Part shown: piece after piece, positions 19,379-29,315 of the stretch | How the letters are laid out: every line of letters begins with the position of its first letter | Numbering within the stretch: position 1 is the stretch's first letter | NCBI RefSeq assembly: GCF_030165005.1 | Contig: NZ_JASNNW010000001.1 | Location: forward strand, 372,001 to 436,000 | Origin: Blastococcus capsensis | GTDB taxonomy: Bacteria > Actinomycetota > Actinomycetes > Mycobacteriales > Geodermatophilaceae | DNA: 64,000 nucleotides | Direction: 5' to 3' | Notes under the pieces: generated by a model | Told to the model about the DNA's origin: nothing | Databases searched by the model: none | The model's input: the letters and a program-made list of their open reading frames with translations, nothing else | Made by a program: the position numbers and the translations under genes

Positions 19379-20977
19379 GTGAGCAGCAGCACCATGCCGG
19401 CCCGCCGCCGCGGCCGCTGGTTTCTCGACCGCCCCCTCGCCGTCAAGCTCGCTGCCGTGGTGGCGACCATGGGTCTCGTCGCACTGGTCATCGCGTGGGT
19501 CGGCGTCAGCGGCGTCCAGGAACTGCGCGACGGCGAGCAGCGCCTCTACGAGCAGAACGTCCAGCCGATGGACACCTTGGGCGCCATCCAGCGCAGCTTT
19601 CAGGGCGACCGTGTCCGCATCGTGTCCTACAACGTCGCTGACGCCGAGACCCGGGCCTTCCTCCGCGAGAATCTGACCGAGCGGCAGACGGAGCTACAGG
19701 ACCTCCTCGCCGAGTACGAGGGCAAGCAGGCCGACGACGCCGCGTGGACGGCGGTCACCGAGGCGCTGACGGCGTACTACGCCAACGCCACGGAGCAGAT
19801 GAACGCGATCGACGCCGGTTCTGCCGCGTTCTACGGGTTCAACGAGGAGAAGCCGCTGGCCAGCGGGGTCATGAATCCCTACGCCGTCGAGAGCGAGGCG
19901 CAGGCCGCACAGGCGGCGGCCGAAGCAGCCGCCGGTGAGGAGCTCGCCCGCGAGGTCGTGCTGCACATCGCCCTCACGCTCCTCGTCGGCCTGGTGCTCG
20001 CCAGCGCACTGGCCGTGCTCGTGGTCCGTCTCCTGACCCGGACGGTTCGGTCGGTCCACGCCGCGATCGATGCCCTGGCCGCCGGGAATCTGACGCGCGC
20101 ACCGGAGGCTCACTCGGCGGACGAGCTCGGCCGCATGGCCGGCGCTCTCGGCGCGGCGCAGGCGACCCTGCGAGAGGTGATGTCCTCGGTCGTCGACTCG
20201 GCGGATGCGGTGGCGGCGTCGTCGGAGGAGCTGAGCGCCTCGTCGGCGCAGATCTCGGCGTCGGCGGAGGAGACCAGCGCGCAGTCCGGTGTGGTGTCGG
20301 GTGCTGCGGAGGAGGTGTCGCGCAGCGTGCAGACGGTGGCTGCGGGTGCCGAGCAGATGGGGGCGAGCATCCGGGAGATCGCCAGCAATGCGGCGGAGGC
20401 CTCGGAGGTGGCGGCGCGTGCGGTGACGGCGGCGGAGACGACGACGGCGACGGTGGCGAAGCTGGGCGAGTCGAGCGCGGAGATCGGCAACGTGGTGAAG
20501 GTGATCACCTCGATCGCGGAGCAGACGAACCTGCTGGCGTTGAACGCCACGATCGAGGCCGCGCGTGCCGGTGAGGCGGGCAAGGGGTTCGCGGTGGTGG
20601 CGAACGAGGTGAAGGAGCTGGCGCAGGAGACGGCGAAGGCGACCGAGGACATCGCCCGCCGGGTGCTGGCCATCCAGGGGGACACGGGTGCGGCGGTGGC
20701 CGCGATCGGGGAGATCTCGCAGATCGTGGCGCAGATCTCGGATCGGCAGACCACCATCGCCTCGGCGGTGGAGGAGCAGACGGCGACGACGAACGAGATG
20801 TCGCGGTCGGTGCAGGAAGCCGCCGGCGGCACCACGCAGATCGCGCAGAACATCACCGGTGTCTCCGAGGCGGCCGGCTCCACCACCCAGGCCCTCACCC
20901 AGACGCGCACCGCCGTCGACGAGCTGTCCCGGATGGCCGCCGAACTGCGCACCAGCGTCGGCCGCTTCACCTACTGA
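19379..20977 (+). CDS. Methyl-accepting chemotaxis protein 2
   Basis: A 532-residue chemoreceptor: first helix [20 protein letters not shown], an extracytoplasmic helical sensor (about residues 45-195), second helix [25 protein letters not shown] ([16 protein letters not shown]), and the cytoplasmic signalling domain. The sensor has the four-helix-bundle look ([31 protein letters not shown]) of ligand domains that bind small amines or acids, but no ligand can be named. Start is GTG 19379 with AAGGAG at good spacing. Its signalling domain is almost base-for-base the same as that of MCP 3, indicating recent duplication or gene conversion. Confidence 0.92.
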   Translation: MSSSTMPARRRGRWFLDRPLAVKLAAVVATMGLVALVIAWVGVSGVQELRDGEQRLYEQNVQPMDTLGAIQRSFQGDRVRIVSYNVADAETRAFLRENLTERQTELQDLLAEYEGKQADDAAWTAVTEALTAYYANATEQMNAIDAGSAAFYGFNEEKPLASGVMNPYAVESEAQAAQAAAEAAAGEELAREVVLHIALTLLVGLVLASALAVLVVRLLTRTVRSVHAAIDALAAGNLTRAPEAHSADELGRMAGALGAAQATLREVMSSVVDSADAVAASSEELSASSAQISASAEETSAQSGVVSGAAEEVSRSVQTVAAGAEQMGASIREIASNAAEASEVAARAVTAAETTTATVAKLGESSAEIGNVVKVITSIAEQTNLLALNATIEAARAGEAGKGFAVVANEVKELAQETAKATEDIARRVLAIQGDTGAAVAAIGEISQIVAQISDRQTTIASAVEEQTATTNEMSRSVQEAAGGTTQIAQNITGVSEAAGSTTQALTQTRTAVDELSRMAAELRTSVGRFTY

Positions 20978-20988
20978 CGGATCGACTT

Positions 20989-21019
20989 CCCTCGCCGGCC
21001 ATGCATGGTCCGGCGGGGG
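20989..21019. terminator. Hairpin between convergent MCP 2 and GGDEF-EAL genes
   Basis: CCC-CGCCGG on the left pairs with CCGGCG-GGG on the right around a self-complementary CCATGCATGG core. It lies between two converging genes and could stop transcription from both sides. There is no U tract, so the assignment rests on position and stem strength. Confidence 0.5.
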
Positions 21020-21059
21020 ACGTCGGCTCGCCCCCCGGCCAGCCGGCCGCCGTTACTGC

Positions 21060-22850
21060 TCAAACACCCATCAGATCAGCGGCCGGAAGGAATGTGGCCG
21101 CCGGTCCCGGTTCGGCGAAGAGAAATCCCTGGGCGTATCCACAGCCGAGCCGCCGGAGCACGTCGGCCTGCCCGGGTCGCTCGACGCCCTCGACGACCAC
21201 GTCGAGCCCGAGATCGCCGCCCAGGGCCAGCAGCGCGCGCATGAAGCGCTCGGTGACCGGGTTGGTGTCCAGGTCGCCGGTGAATTCGCGATCGATCTTC
21301 AGGTACTGCAGGGGGATCTGGCGCAGGTGCACCAGCGAGGAGTACCCGGTGCCGAAGTCGTCGAGCGCCAGCCCCGCGCCGATGCTCCGGAGGCGCGCCG
21401 TCACCGCCCGGGCGGCGGGCAGGTCGGCCAGCAGGGAGTCCTCCGTGATCTCCAGGACCAGCTGCTCCGGGGCGAGCCCGTACCGGGAGATGACGCCGGC
21501 CACGGCGTCGGGGAAGGTCGGGTCGACGATGACCGCCGGCGGGATGTTGACGCTCATCCTCAGCCGTCGGTGGCCGATCTCCACCGACCAGCGGGCCAGC
21601 TGGGCGCCTGCCACCTCGAGCACGTGGGCCGTGAGCTCCGGCAGCAGATCGGCTCGGGCCGCCATCGGCACGAACACGTCCGGAGGGACGTCCTCGCTGC
21701 CGTGCCGCCACCGGGCGAGCGCCTCGAAGGCGACGGGCGCACCACTGCCCAGCTCGATGATCGGCTGGTAGACGACGTCGATCCCGCCCGCGTCGACGGC
21801 TCGGCGGAGCGGGCCGCGCAGCGCCAGGTCCCGCGCTCCGGGCAACGTCATGGCCGGGTCGTAGAGCGCGATGCGGTGCTTGCCGGCCGCCTTCGCGGAG
21901 TACATGGCGATGTCGGCGTGGCTGAGCAGCACCTCGGCGGCAACGGGTTCGTCGTGGCCGGTCAGGTCCGCCACGCCCATGCTCACCGCGGCGGTGAGCT
22001 GCGCATGGCCCTTGGCGATGACGAACGGCTCGCGCATGCTGTCGAGGATCCGCCGACCGGTGACCAGCGGATCGCCGCCGTCCTCGAGCAGTACGGCGAA
22101 CTCGTCCCCGCTGAGCCGAGCCAGGGTGTCACCCGCGCGGAGGGCGCCCAGGACGCGTTCCCCCACGCGCACGAGCAGGTCGTCGCCCGCGGCGTGGCCC
22201 AGGCGGTCGTTGACCGCCTTGAAGTCGTCCAGGTCGAACAGCAGGACCGCCACCGGCCGGTGGTCCCGGCGGTGCAGCTCCACCGCGTGCTGCAGGCGGT
22301 CGAGGAACATCGCCCGGTTGGGCAGGCCCGTGAGCTGGTCGTGCAGGGCGAGCCAGCGGAGTTCTATCGACCGGTCCTCGGCCTCTTCCCGGAGGGTCTC
22401 GGCCTCCAGCACCCGGCCGAGCAGATCGGCGAGAAGCCGGAGCACGGGTGCGTGATCCAGCAGGCTCGTGGGCTGGATCTCCGGGTCCAGCCCGCAGATG
22501 GTGCCGAAGAGGCTGCCGTCGCCGGCGCGGATGGGGATACCGACGTAGGCCCCGATCCGCAGCTCCCGGGTGACGCCGGCGGCCGCGAACCGTGGGACCG
22601 CCATCGCGTCGGGCGCGATGTGAGGTGCCTCGCCGGTCACCATGAACTGGCAGTAGGAGTCGGACCAGTCGTGCGAGTCGCCGACCGCCTTCCCGTACAC
22701 GTCGTCCTGCACGGAGACGTGGACCTGCCGGCCGTTCTCCTGCCGGCTGACCGACCAGAACCCGAGGGGAACGGCCGCCTTGAGGTAGCGGACCACCTCC
22801 GCGCACGCTTCCTCGAAGCTCATCAGCGGCAGCGACGACTCGAGCCGCAT
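21060..22850 (-). CDS. GAF-GGDEF-EAL cyclic di-GMP signalling protein
   Basis: A 596-residue cytoplasmic protein. A GAF domain (about 10-160, GAYVGIPIRAGDGSLFGTICGL) is followed by GGDEF (about 170-330; DQLTGLPNRAMFLDRL, FDLDDFKAVNDRLGH, and RLSGDEFAVLL with Ser for the first Gly) and EAL (about 340-590; VYQPIIELGSGAPVAFEALA, NIPPAVI, LEITEDSLL, LDDFGTGYSSLVHLRQIPLQ, VVEGVERPGQ). The EAL metal and catalytic residues look complete, so phosphodiesterase activity is likely; cyclase activity is possible because SGDEF variants can be active. The ATG has GGGGAG upstream. It interrupts a run of chemoreceptor genes on the other strand. Confidence 0.92.
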   Translation of the reverse strand: MRLESSLPLMSFEEACAEVVRYLKAAVPLGFWSVSRQENGRQVHVSVQDDVYGKAVGDSHDWSDSYCQFMVTGEAPHIAPDAMAVPRFAAAGVTRELRIGAYVGIPIRAGDGSLFGTICGLDPEIQPTSLLDHAPVLRLLADLLGRVLEAETLREEAEDRSIELRWLALHDQLTGLPNRAMFLDRLQHAVELHRRDHRPVAVLLFDLDDFKAVNDRLGHAAGDDLLVRVGERVLGALRAGDTLARLSGDEFAVLLEDGGDPLVTGRRILDSMREPFVIAKGHAQLTAAVSMGVADLTGHDEPVAAEVLLSHADIAMYSAKAAGKHRIALYDPAMTLPGARDLALRGPLRRAVDAGGIDVVYQPIIELGSGAPVAFEALARWRHGSEDVPPDVFVPMAARADLLPELTAHVLEVAGAQLARWSVEIGHRRLRMSVNIPPAVIVDPTFPDAVAGVISRYGLAPEQLVLEITEDSLLADLPAARAVTARLRSIGAGLALDDFGTGYSSLVHLRQIPLQYLKIDREFTGDLDTNPVTERFMRALLALGGDLGLDVVVEGVERPGQADVLRRLGCGYAQGFLFAEPGPAATFLPAADLMGV

Positions 22851-22953
22851 GGCACTCCCCTGTCTTCCGGTATCCGGGGACATCCCGCATCCGGAACGGA
22901 ATCGTCCCCGGCGGGCGGCTGGTTGAGGGGACCACCCCGGGAGGGTGGGCGGC

Positions 22954-23004
22954 GTGGACAAGCTGTCCCGAATGGTCACCGGTCTGCGCACTCCCGTCGG
23001 CCGT
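22954..23004 (+). pseudogene. Remnant of a chemoreceptor C-terminus
   Basis: The 17 codons [17 protein letters not shown] match the last residues of the three intact receptors (for example [17 protein letters not shown]), followed in those by FTY and stop. There is no matching upstream signalling domain: the flanking minus-strand GGDEF-EAL gene starts about 100 bases before. This is the trace of a receptor copy lost by deletion or by insertion of the GGDEF-EAL gene. Confidence 0.7.
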
Positions 23005-23253
23005 TCTTGCGCATGCACCGCCGCCTGCCGGTCATGCGCAGTGGCGCCATGTCGACAGCTTCGAAGCGGTCACCGACCAATCTTTCGCGGCCCACCCGAC
23101 ACGCCGAAACAGCGGAGGGCCCGGGTTCGCCAGAGCCCTACATTTTCGCCTGCCGCCGCACGACGGAATGGACAGTCCGCCACTGGCAACCATCCGGCTG
23201 TGACGCAGGCCCGACACCCCTCGCACATCCCTCTTCTGTTCCGGAGAACCGAC
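23005..23253. other. Leader of MCP 3 (no gene seen)
   Basis: With the preceding segment this makes a 400-base gap between the divergent GGDEF-EAL start (22850) and MCP 3 (23254). Apart from the receptor remnant it shows no coding sequence. It must hold promoters in both directions; the phrase CCTGCCGCC near 23149 also occurs upstream of MCP 2 and cheB. Confidence 0.5.
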
Positions 23254-24894
23254 ATGACCGCCATTCCTCGCAGTTCGGCCGCCGCGGAGCCCACCCGGTC
23301 GTTGCTCTCCCGATGGGGTGACCGATCGGTGAAGACGAAGGTGCTGACCGCCGTGTCGGTCACCGCGGTGGTCGCCGGCAGCATCGGCGCCCTGGGCATC
23401 TCCGGGATGAGCGCCGCCGCCGACGACGCCGACCGGCTCTACTCGAACAACCTCCAGGGCGCCGTCCAGGCGGCGGCGATGGACCAGCTGCTCAGCGACA
23501 TGCGCGTCGCCGCACGGGACTCGCTCATCGTGGAGACGCCGGAGGAGACCCTCGACAAGCTCGCGGCGGTGGAGGGCTACGCGGCGGAGTTCCACGAGGC
23601 ACTCGTCACGTACGCGGCGGGGACCACCCAGCCGGAGAAGCTCGCCCTGGCCGAGGAGATGACCGTCGACATCGACGAGTACCTCGCCGTGCAGACCGAC
23701 GTACTCGCGCCGCTGGCCATCGCGAGTGACGTGCGGGGCTGGGTGACAGTCAATGCGGAGCAGGGCGCCCCCATCGGCGACGAGCTGGGCGCCGACCTGG
23801 AGCTGCTGCGGGACATGGAGATGGCGGAGGCCGAGGCGGCCAGCGCCGGCATCCGCGACAGCTTCGAGTCCAACCGGACGCTGACCTTCGTCGTCATGGT
23901 CGCGGGCATCGCCCTCGCCCTGGCGCTGGGCTACGGCGTCGCGACCGGCATCGCCCGTTCGACCCGCAAGGTCCAGGACGTCGCCGTCGCCCTTGCTGCG
24001 GGTGACCTGACGAAGACCGCCGGCCTCACCAGCCACGATGAGCTGGGCCGGATGGGTGACGCCCTCGACGAGGCCGTGGTCAACCTGCGGACGGTGCTGG
24101 GCGGGGTGGCCGCGTCGGCGGATGCTGTTGCCGCCAGCTCGGAGGAGTTGTCGGCATCGTCGGCGCAGATCTCGGCGTCGGCGGAGGAGACGTCGGCGCA
24201 GTCCGGTGTGGTGTCGGGTGCTGCGGAGGAGGTGTCGCGCAGCGTGCAGACGGTGGCTGCGGGTGCCGAGCAGATGGGTGCCTCGATCCGGGAGATCGCC
24301 AGCAATGCGGCGGAGGCCTCTGAGGTGGCGGCGCGTGCGGTGACGGCGGCGGAGACGACGACGGCGACGGTGGCGAAGCTGGGCGAGTCGAGCGCGGAGA
24401 TCGGGAACGTGGTGAAGGTGATCACGAGCATTGCGGAGCAGACGAACCTGCTGGCGTTGAACGCCACGATCGAGGCCGCGCGTGCCGGTGAGGCCGGTAA
24501 GGGCTTCGCAGTGGTGGCCAACGAGGTGAAGGAGTTGGCGCAGGAGACGGCGAAGGCGACCGAGGACATCGCCCGCCGGGTGCTGGCCATCCAGGGCGAC
24601 ACCACTGCCGCGGTGGCGGCGATCGGGGAGATCTCGCAGATCGTGGCGCAGATCTCGGATCGGCAGACCACGATCGCCTCGGCGGTGGAGGAGCAGACGG
24701 CGACGACCAACGAGATGTCGCGGTCGGTGCAGGAGGCTGCCGGTGGGACGACGCAGATCGCGGAGAACATCTCCGGGGTGTCCACCGCCGCGGACTCCAC
24801 CACCCAGGCGCTGACCCAGACCCGCACGGCCGTGGACGAGCTGTCCCGGATGGCCGCCGAACTGCGCACCACCGTGGGCCGCTTCACCTACTAG
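23254..24894 (+). CDS. Methyl-accepting chemotaxis protein 3
   Basis: A 546-residue chemoreceptor: first helix [20 protein letters not shown], an acidic helical extracytoplasmic sensor (about 55-205, [20 protein letters not shown]), second helix [24 protein letters not shown], and the standard signalling domain ending [12 protein letters not shown] 23254 follows a GGAGA site. It ends in TAG and is followed after about 200 bases by cheA, so it may be the first gene of the core chemotaxis unit. Its signalling half shares long identical DNA stretches with MCP 2. Confidence 0.92.
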   Translation: MTAIPRSSAAAEPTRSLLSRWGDRSVKTKVLTAVSVTAVVAGSIGALGISGMSAAADDADRLYSNNLQGAVQAAAMDQLLSDMRVAARDSLIVETPEETLDKLAAVEGYAAEFHEALVTYAAGTTQPEKLALAEEMTVDIDEYLAVQTDVLAPLAIASDVRGWVTVNAEQGAPIGDELGADLELLRDMEMAEAEAASAGIRDSFESNRTLTFVVMVAGIALALALGYGVATGIARSTRKVQDVAVALAAGDLTKTAGLTSHDELGRMGDALDEAVVNLRTVLGGVAASADAVAASSEELSASSAQISASAEETSAQSGVVSGAAEEVSRSVQTVAAGAEQMGASIREIASNAAEASEVAARAVTAAETTTATVAKLGESSAEIGNVVKVITSIAEQTNLLALNATIEAARAGEAGKGFAVVANEVKELAQETAKATEDIARRVLAIQGDTTAAVAAIGEISQIVAQISDRQTTIASAVEEQTATTNEMSRSVQEAAGGTTQIAENISGVSTAADSTTQALTQTRTAVDELSRMAAELRTTVGRFTY

Positions 24895-24986
24895 AAGGAG
24901 ACCCGCCTGCCCCCCACCGCTCGCAGGCTCGCGGCGGGCCCCTGCAGGTGGGCCGATGCCCGGCGGTCGGTCGCGGACGACCGACT

Positions 24987-24994
24987 GCCGATAA
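24987..24994 (+). promoter_or_regulatory. Possible sigma-28-type -10 element of cheA
   Basis: GCCGATAA is the consensus -10 element for FliA/SigD/WhiG sigma factors, which control motility genes. It lies 110 bases before the cheA start. The expected TAAA-like -35 element at the right spacing is not obvious, so this is tentative; cheB has a better candidate. Confidence 0.35.
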
Positions 24995-25103
24995 CACCAC
25001 CGGCGAGCGCCGCCGGCGGGTTCACCTGGACTCCGCCGGCGGCCTGCCGATGACCACATGGGGGCCGACTGCGCCCCGTGCAACCAGAGAGAAGGCACCA
25101 ACA

Positions 25104-27548
25104 GTGGACGGTCTGGACGACATCGTCGAGGAGTTCCTCGTCGAGAGCCACGAAAACCTCGACCAGCTCGACACCGACCTGGTCGCGCTCGAGCAGGAGC
25201 CGAACTCCCGTGAGCGGCTGTCCAGCATCTTCCGGACCATCCACACCATCAAGGGCACCAGCGGCTTCCTGGCCTTCAACCGGCTGGAGGAGGTCGCCCA
25301 CGTCGGGGAGAACATGCTCTCCCGCCTGCGGGACGGCGAGCTGGCGCTCACCCCGACCCGGACCAGCGTCCTCCTGCAGATGGTGGACACCGTCCGGTCG
25401 CTGCTGACCTCGATCGAGGCGACCGGCGGCGAGGGTGGCGTGGACGTGTCCGCCGTGGTCGCCGCCATCAGCGCCGCGATGGAGAGCGACGCGGCCCCCG
25501 CGGCCGCCGCCGTGGCCGCACCCGCCGCCGCCCCCGCGCAGAAGGCGCCGGCGAAGGCCGCCGCCACGAAGGCACCCGCGAAGGCACCCGCGAAGGCGCC
25601 GGCAGCCGGCGAGCCCACGGCAGCCCCCAAGCGCGCGTCGCGTGCCAAGGCGGCCCCGAAGCCCGCTCCCGTCGTGGCGGAGGGGGTCGAGCAACTGCAC
25701 GACGACCTGACCGTCCCGCCGGCTCCGCCGGCCGCCGTCGCCGAGGAGATCCCGGTGCCCGAGCCCATCGCCGTCGACCACCCCGAAGGTGAGGCCGCCG
25801 CCCCCGACGCCACCGGTGGCCAGACCCGCCGCGCCGTCGCCGACAGCACCATCCGGGTCGACGTCGACCTGCTCGACGAGCTCATGCTGCTCGTCGGTGA
25901 GCTGGTGCTGACCCGCAACCAGATCGTCCAGAACGTCGCGCGGCAGACCGACACCGACCTGATCCGCGCCTCCCAGCGGCTCAACCTGATCGCCAGCGAG
26001 CTGCAGGAGGGCGTCATGAAGACGCGCATGCAGCCCATCGACCACATCTGGTCCAAGCTCCCGCGCGTGGTCCGTGACCTCGGCCTCCAGCTGAAGAAGT
26101 CGATCCGCTTGGAGATGGAGGGCCGGGACACCGAGCTCGACAAGACCCTCCTCGAGGCGGTCAAGGACCCGTTGACCCACCTGGTGCGCAACTCGGTGGA
26201 CCACGGGATCGAGACGCCGGAGGACCGCAGACGAGCCGGCAAGCCGGCCGAGGGCGTGCTGACCCTGCGCGCCCGGCACGAGAGCGGTCAGGTCGTGGTC
26301 GAGGTGGCCGACGACGGCGGGGGCATCGACCCGGTCAAGCTCGGCGCCAAGGCCGTGCAGCGCGGTCTGCTGACCCAGGAAGCGCTGGCCCGGATGAGCC
26401 CGGCCGACATCCTGCAGCTGATCTTCCTGCCCGGCTTCTCGACCGCGGCCGCGGTCACCAACGTCTCCGGCCGCGGCGTCGGCATGGACGTCGTCAAGAC
26501 CAACATCGAGTCCATCGGCGGCACCATCGAGGTCGAGTCCGACGCCGGTGTGGGCACCGTCTGCCGGCTGCGCATCCCGCTGACCCTGGCGATCGTCCCA
26601 GCGCTGACCGTCGAGTGCGCCTCCGACCGGTACGCCATCCCGCAGATCAGCCTGCAGGAACTGGTCAGCCTGGACGCCGAGAAGGCGGTCAGCGCCGTCG
26701 AGGAGGTCGGTGGCGCGCAGGTCTACCGGCTGCGCGGCGAGCTGCTGCCGCTCGTCCGGCTCACCGACGTCCTCGGCCTGACCTCCGAGCGGCACGACGG
26801 CCACGTCGTCATCGCGGTCCTGCGGTCGGAGGGCCGGCGCTTCGGCCTGGTCGTCGACCGGGTGATCAACACCGAGGAGATCGTGGTCAAGGCCGTCGGC
26901 GGCCAGCTGAAGGCGATCGGCCTGTACTCGGGCGCGACCGTCCTCGGTGACGGCACGGTGGCGCTGATCCTCGACGTCCAGGCCCTCGCCCGGCGCGCCC
27001 TGCGCACCGAGACCGTCGATCGCCAGGAGGCCCGCGCGGGTGCTCTGCAGGCGGCGTCCACGGAGACCGACCGGCAGCGGATGCTGCTGGCCGCCATCGG
27101 CGGCGGTCGCCGGGTGGCCATCCCGCTCGACACCGTCACCCGCCTCGAGCAGGTCCGCACCGAGTCGGTGGAGAAGGTCGGCAACCGGGAGGTCGTGCAG
27201 TACCGCGGCGCGATCCTGCCGATGGTCCGGCTCGACCGGCACCTCGGGGCCTACGGCGAGAGCGACCGCGAGGTCCTGGAGGTCATCGTCTACGCCGACC
27301 ACGGGCGCAGCGTGGCCATCGTCGTCGAGGAGATCCTCGACATCGTCGACGGCGAGGCCGCGATCCGCAGCGACATCGACGACATGGGTCTGCTCGGCTC
27401 CGCCGTCCTCGGCGACAAGGTGACCGAACTGCTCGACGTCCGCGCCGCGATCCTGGCGGCCGACCCGCAGTTCTACTCGGCCCACCCCACCGCCCTCCAC
27501 CCCACCTCGGCGCCGTCCGGCGTCTCCCACTCCCTGCTGGAGGTCTGA
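25104..27548 (+). CDS. cheA: Chemotaxis histidine kinase CheA
   Basis: An 814-residue kinase. Hpt domain at 1-105 with the phosphorylated His47 in SIFRTIHTIKGTSGFLAF; a long Ala/Pro/Lys linker (about 130-240) that seems to lack a conserved CheY-binding P2 domain; dimerisation helices; ATPase domain with HLVRNSVDHGIE, VADDGGGIDP and SGRGVGMDVVKTN; then two CheW-like domains (about 495-625 and 650-790) instead of the usual one. It passes phosphate to CheY and CheB proteins under receptor control. GTG 25104 is chosen since VDGLDDIVEEFLVESHENL is the family start; AGAGAAGG lies upstream. Confidence 0.95.
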   Translation: MDGLDDIVEEFLVESHENLDQLDTDLVALEQEPNSRERLSSIFRTIHTIKGTSGFLAFNRLEEVAHVGENMLSRLRDGELALTPTRTSVLLQMVDTVRSLLTSIEATGGEGGVDVSAVVAAISAAMESDAAPAAAAVAAPAAAPAQKAPAKAAATKAPAKAPAKAPAAGEPTAAPKRASRAKAAPKPAPVVAEGVEQLHDDLTVPPAPPAAVAEEIPVPEPIAVDHPEGEAAAPDATGGQTRRAVADSTIRVDVDLLDELMLLVGELVLTRNQIVQNVARQTDTDLIRASQRLNLIASELQEGVMKTRMQPIDHIWSKLPRVVRDLGLQLKKSIRLEMEGRDTELDKTLLEAVKDPLTHLVRNSVDHGIETPEDRRRAGKPAEGVLTLRARHESGQVVVEVADDGGGIDPVKLGAKAVQRGLLTQEALARMSPADILQLIFLPGFSTAAAVTNVSGRGVGMDVVKTNIESIGGTIEVESDAGVGTVCRLRIPLTLAIVPALTVECASDRYAIPQISLQELVSLDAEKAVSAVEEVGGAQVYRLRGELLPLVRLTDVLGLTSERHDGHVVIAVLRSEGRRFGLVVDRVINTEEIVVKAVGGQLKAIGLYSGATVLGDGTVALILDVQALARRALRTETVDRQEARAGALQAASTETDRQRMLLAAIGGGRRVAIPLDTVTRLEQVRTESVEKVGNREVVQYRGAILPMVRLDRHLGAYGESDREVLEVIVYADHGRSVAIVVEEILDIVDGEAAIRSDIDDMGLLGSAVLGDKVTELLDVRAAILAADPQFYSAHPTALHPTSAPSGVSHSLLEV

Positions 27549-27549
27549 C

Positions 27550-28017
27550 GTGACCGCCCCTTCCACGGCCCCCTCCTCCGGGAGCGAGGCCCCCGCCATC
27601 AGCGGGCAGCTGGCCACCTTCCGCCTGGACGGTGACCTCTACGGCATCGAGGTCGAGCACGTGCAGGAGGTGCTGCGCAGCCAGCAGCTGACCCGCGTGC
27701 CGCTCGCCCCGACCGCCGTCGCCGGGCTGATCAACCTCCGTGGCCAGGTGGTGACCGCCATCGAGCTGCGCGAGCGCCTCGGCCGGCCGCCTCGGCCGGA
27801 GGGCACCGACCCCGTCGTCATCGTCGTCCGGCTGCACGGTGAGGCGGTCAGCATGCTGGTCGACTCCATCGCCGACGTGGTCGACGTGGACGCCAGCGAC
27901 TTCGAGGCGCCGCCGGACACCCTCGAGGGCCAGGCGCGCGACCTGATCCGGGGCGCCTACAAGCTCTCCGGCACGCTGCTGCTGGCGCTCGACGTCCAGA
28001 AGGCCGTCAGCGCCTAG
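27550..28017 (+). CDS. cheW: Chemotaxis adaptor CheW
   Basis: A 155-residue SH3-like adaptor linking receptors to CheA: QLATFRLDGDLYGIEVEHVQ, the signature LINLRGQVVTAIELRERLG, and VSMLVDSIADVVDV. A short Ser/Pro-rich tail precedes the domain. It starts one base after the cheA stop, so the two are translated together. The stop is TAG. A 13-base-pair hairpin follows. Confidence 0.95.
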   Translation: MTAPSTAPSSGSEAPAISGQLATFRLDGDLYGIEVEHVQEVLRSQQLTRVPLAPTAVAGLINLRGQVVTAIELRERLGRPPRPEGTDPVVIVVRLHGEAVSMLVDSIADVVDVDASDFEAPPDTLEGQARDLIRGAYKLSGTLLLALDVQKAVSA

Positions 28018-28054
28018 CACTCCGTCGTCCTCCGGACGACAAGAGCGCCTGGAT

Positions 28055-28084
28055 GAGCGGCGGGGAGTCACCTCCCCGCCGCTC
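28055..28084 (+). terminator. Hairpin terminator after cheA-cheW
   Basis: GAGCGGCGGGGAG pairs perfectly with CTCCCCGCCGCTC across a TCAC loop (13 base pairs). No run of T follows, which is usual in high-GC actinobacteria. It separates cheA-cheW from the downstream unit. Confidence 0.7.
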
Positions 28085-28409
28085 GCGCGTTCTCGGCACC
28101 CGCCGTCCTCACCTCGCGGTCGCCGTCCTCGCGCTGCAACGTGAGGACGGCGGTCCGGCGGTGAGGATCGTGGCGCCCGGCAGGCGGACGAGCGGCGGTG
28201 GCAGTGGCCTGGGGGACGACGCCGACGACTGACTCACCACCACGGGGTAACTGCCCGTCACGCCGCGTCATCTATTGCTGACTGTGCCGGGCATGACACG
28301 CGCAGTAGGGGGAGCGGCCTCCGCGAACGGGTGACGGGGGCGTGGCGCGTCCCCGGTGGGGGCAGAGAGCATGGGTCCGTCCTGTTCCCGGAGCCCGTGG
28401 AGGCCTGCC
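28085..28409. other. Intergenic region without a recognised gene
   Basis: About 325 bases between the terminator and the next GTG. No coding frame with plausible composition, RNA gene or long repeat was seen. It presumably contains the promoter of the following unknown gene. Confidence 0.5.
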
Positions 28410-29315
28410 GTGCCCTACTCGCTGGTGAGTGCCGCCACCCTCGGCTTCGACCTCGTGCGGCTGCCGGCGGGGCGGGCCGTGGCCGAGGTCCTGCTCACCG
28501 GTCTCGGGGCTGACGAGTCCGCCCTCGCCCGGCTGGCGGCCACCCATTTTTGTCGCGGGCTGGACCGGGACCAGCGCGGGGTGCGCGCCGTCCGGTCGCG
28601 CCGGGCGCGGGAGATGGCCGCCGCCGTCCCGCACATGCGCTCCGCCGCGGAAGCCGGTCAGGGCGGCGGGGACCGCGTCGCCCTGCTGGTCGCCCAGCTC
28701 GAGCAGGGCACCATCGGGGACGCCCCGACGCTGGAGCGGCTGCTCCGCGAGGACGTCCTCGGCCACGAGCACCCGCTGCGCGGGCGGACGGACGCCGACG
28801 AGTGGGACGAGGCCGCCGACGTCCTCGCCGACGCCGCCGTGGGCTTCTGGGCGGCGGGGGTCCTGCCTCCGCTGGTCCGGCGTGACCTGACCGCGGCGTT
28901 CGACCGCGCCCTCGACGCCGGCCCGCTGGCCGCGCCCGACACCTGGGGCCTGGGGCCCGCCGCCGACGAGCTGACCGCCTTCCTCGCCGCCGTGCGCGAT
29001 CTGGACGAGGCCGGCCGGGCGCGCTGGCGGGTCGCCGTCGACGAGAACCGGGCGGGGCACCGCCCGTGGGCGGCCGCCATGCACGAGGCCTCGTGGGGGG
29101 CGCACGTCTCCGGGCGGATCCGGGCACTGGCCGCCGCGCAGCTGCTCGCCGTCCAGGCCTTCCTCGACGGTGGGTTCGACCTCCACGACGGCGCCGCCGG
29201 GGTGTGGAACGCCGTCGCCGGGTGCGTCCAGGCGATCGTGCTCGACGACCTGCTGGGCACGGACGCGGTCGCCGTGCTGCGCGCCCCCGGACGCCGGGTC
29301 GCCGCGCTCTCCTGA
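28410..29315 (+). CDS. Unknown alanine-rich protein in the chemotaxis locus
   Basis: A 301-residue protein I do not recognise. It is soluble, mostly helical and rich in Ala, Asp, Arg and Leu. Recognisable stretches are VPYSLVSAATLGFDLVRLPA at the start, LLREDVLGHEHPLRGRTDAD in the middle and LHDGAAGVWNAVAGCVQAIV near the end. No transmembrane segment or known catalytic motif stands out. GTG 28410 has GGAGG six bases upstream. It is flanked by cheA-cheW and the cheB-cheR cluster on the same strand but is separated from both by hundreds of bases. Confidence 0.7.
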   Translation: MPYSLVSAATLGFDLVRLPAGRAVAEVLLTGLGADESALARLAATHFCRGLDRDQRGVRAVRSRRAREMAAAVPHMRSAAEAGQGGGDRVALLVAQLEQGTIGDAPTLERLLREDVLGHEHPLRGRTDADEWDEAADVLADAAVGFWAAGVLPPLVRRDLTAAFDRALDAGPLAAPDTWGLGPAADELTAFLAAVRDLDEAGRARWRVAVDENRAGHRPWAAAMHEASWGAHVSGRIRALAAAQLLAVQAFLDGGFDLHDGAAGVWNAVAGCVQAIVLDDLLGTDAVAVLRAPGRRVAALS

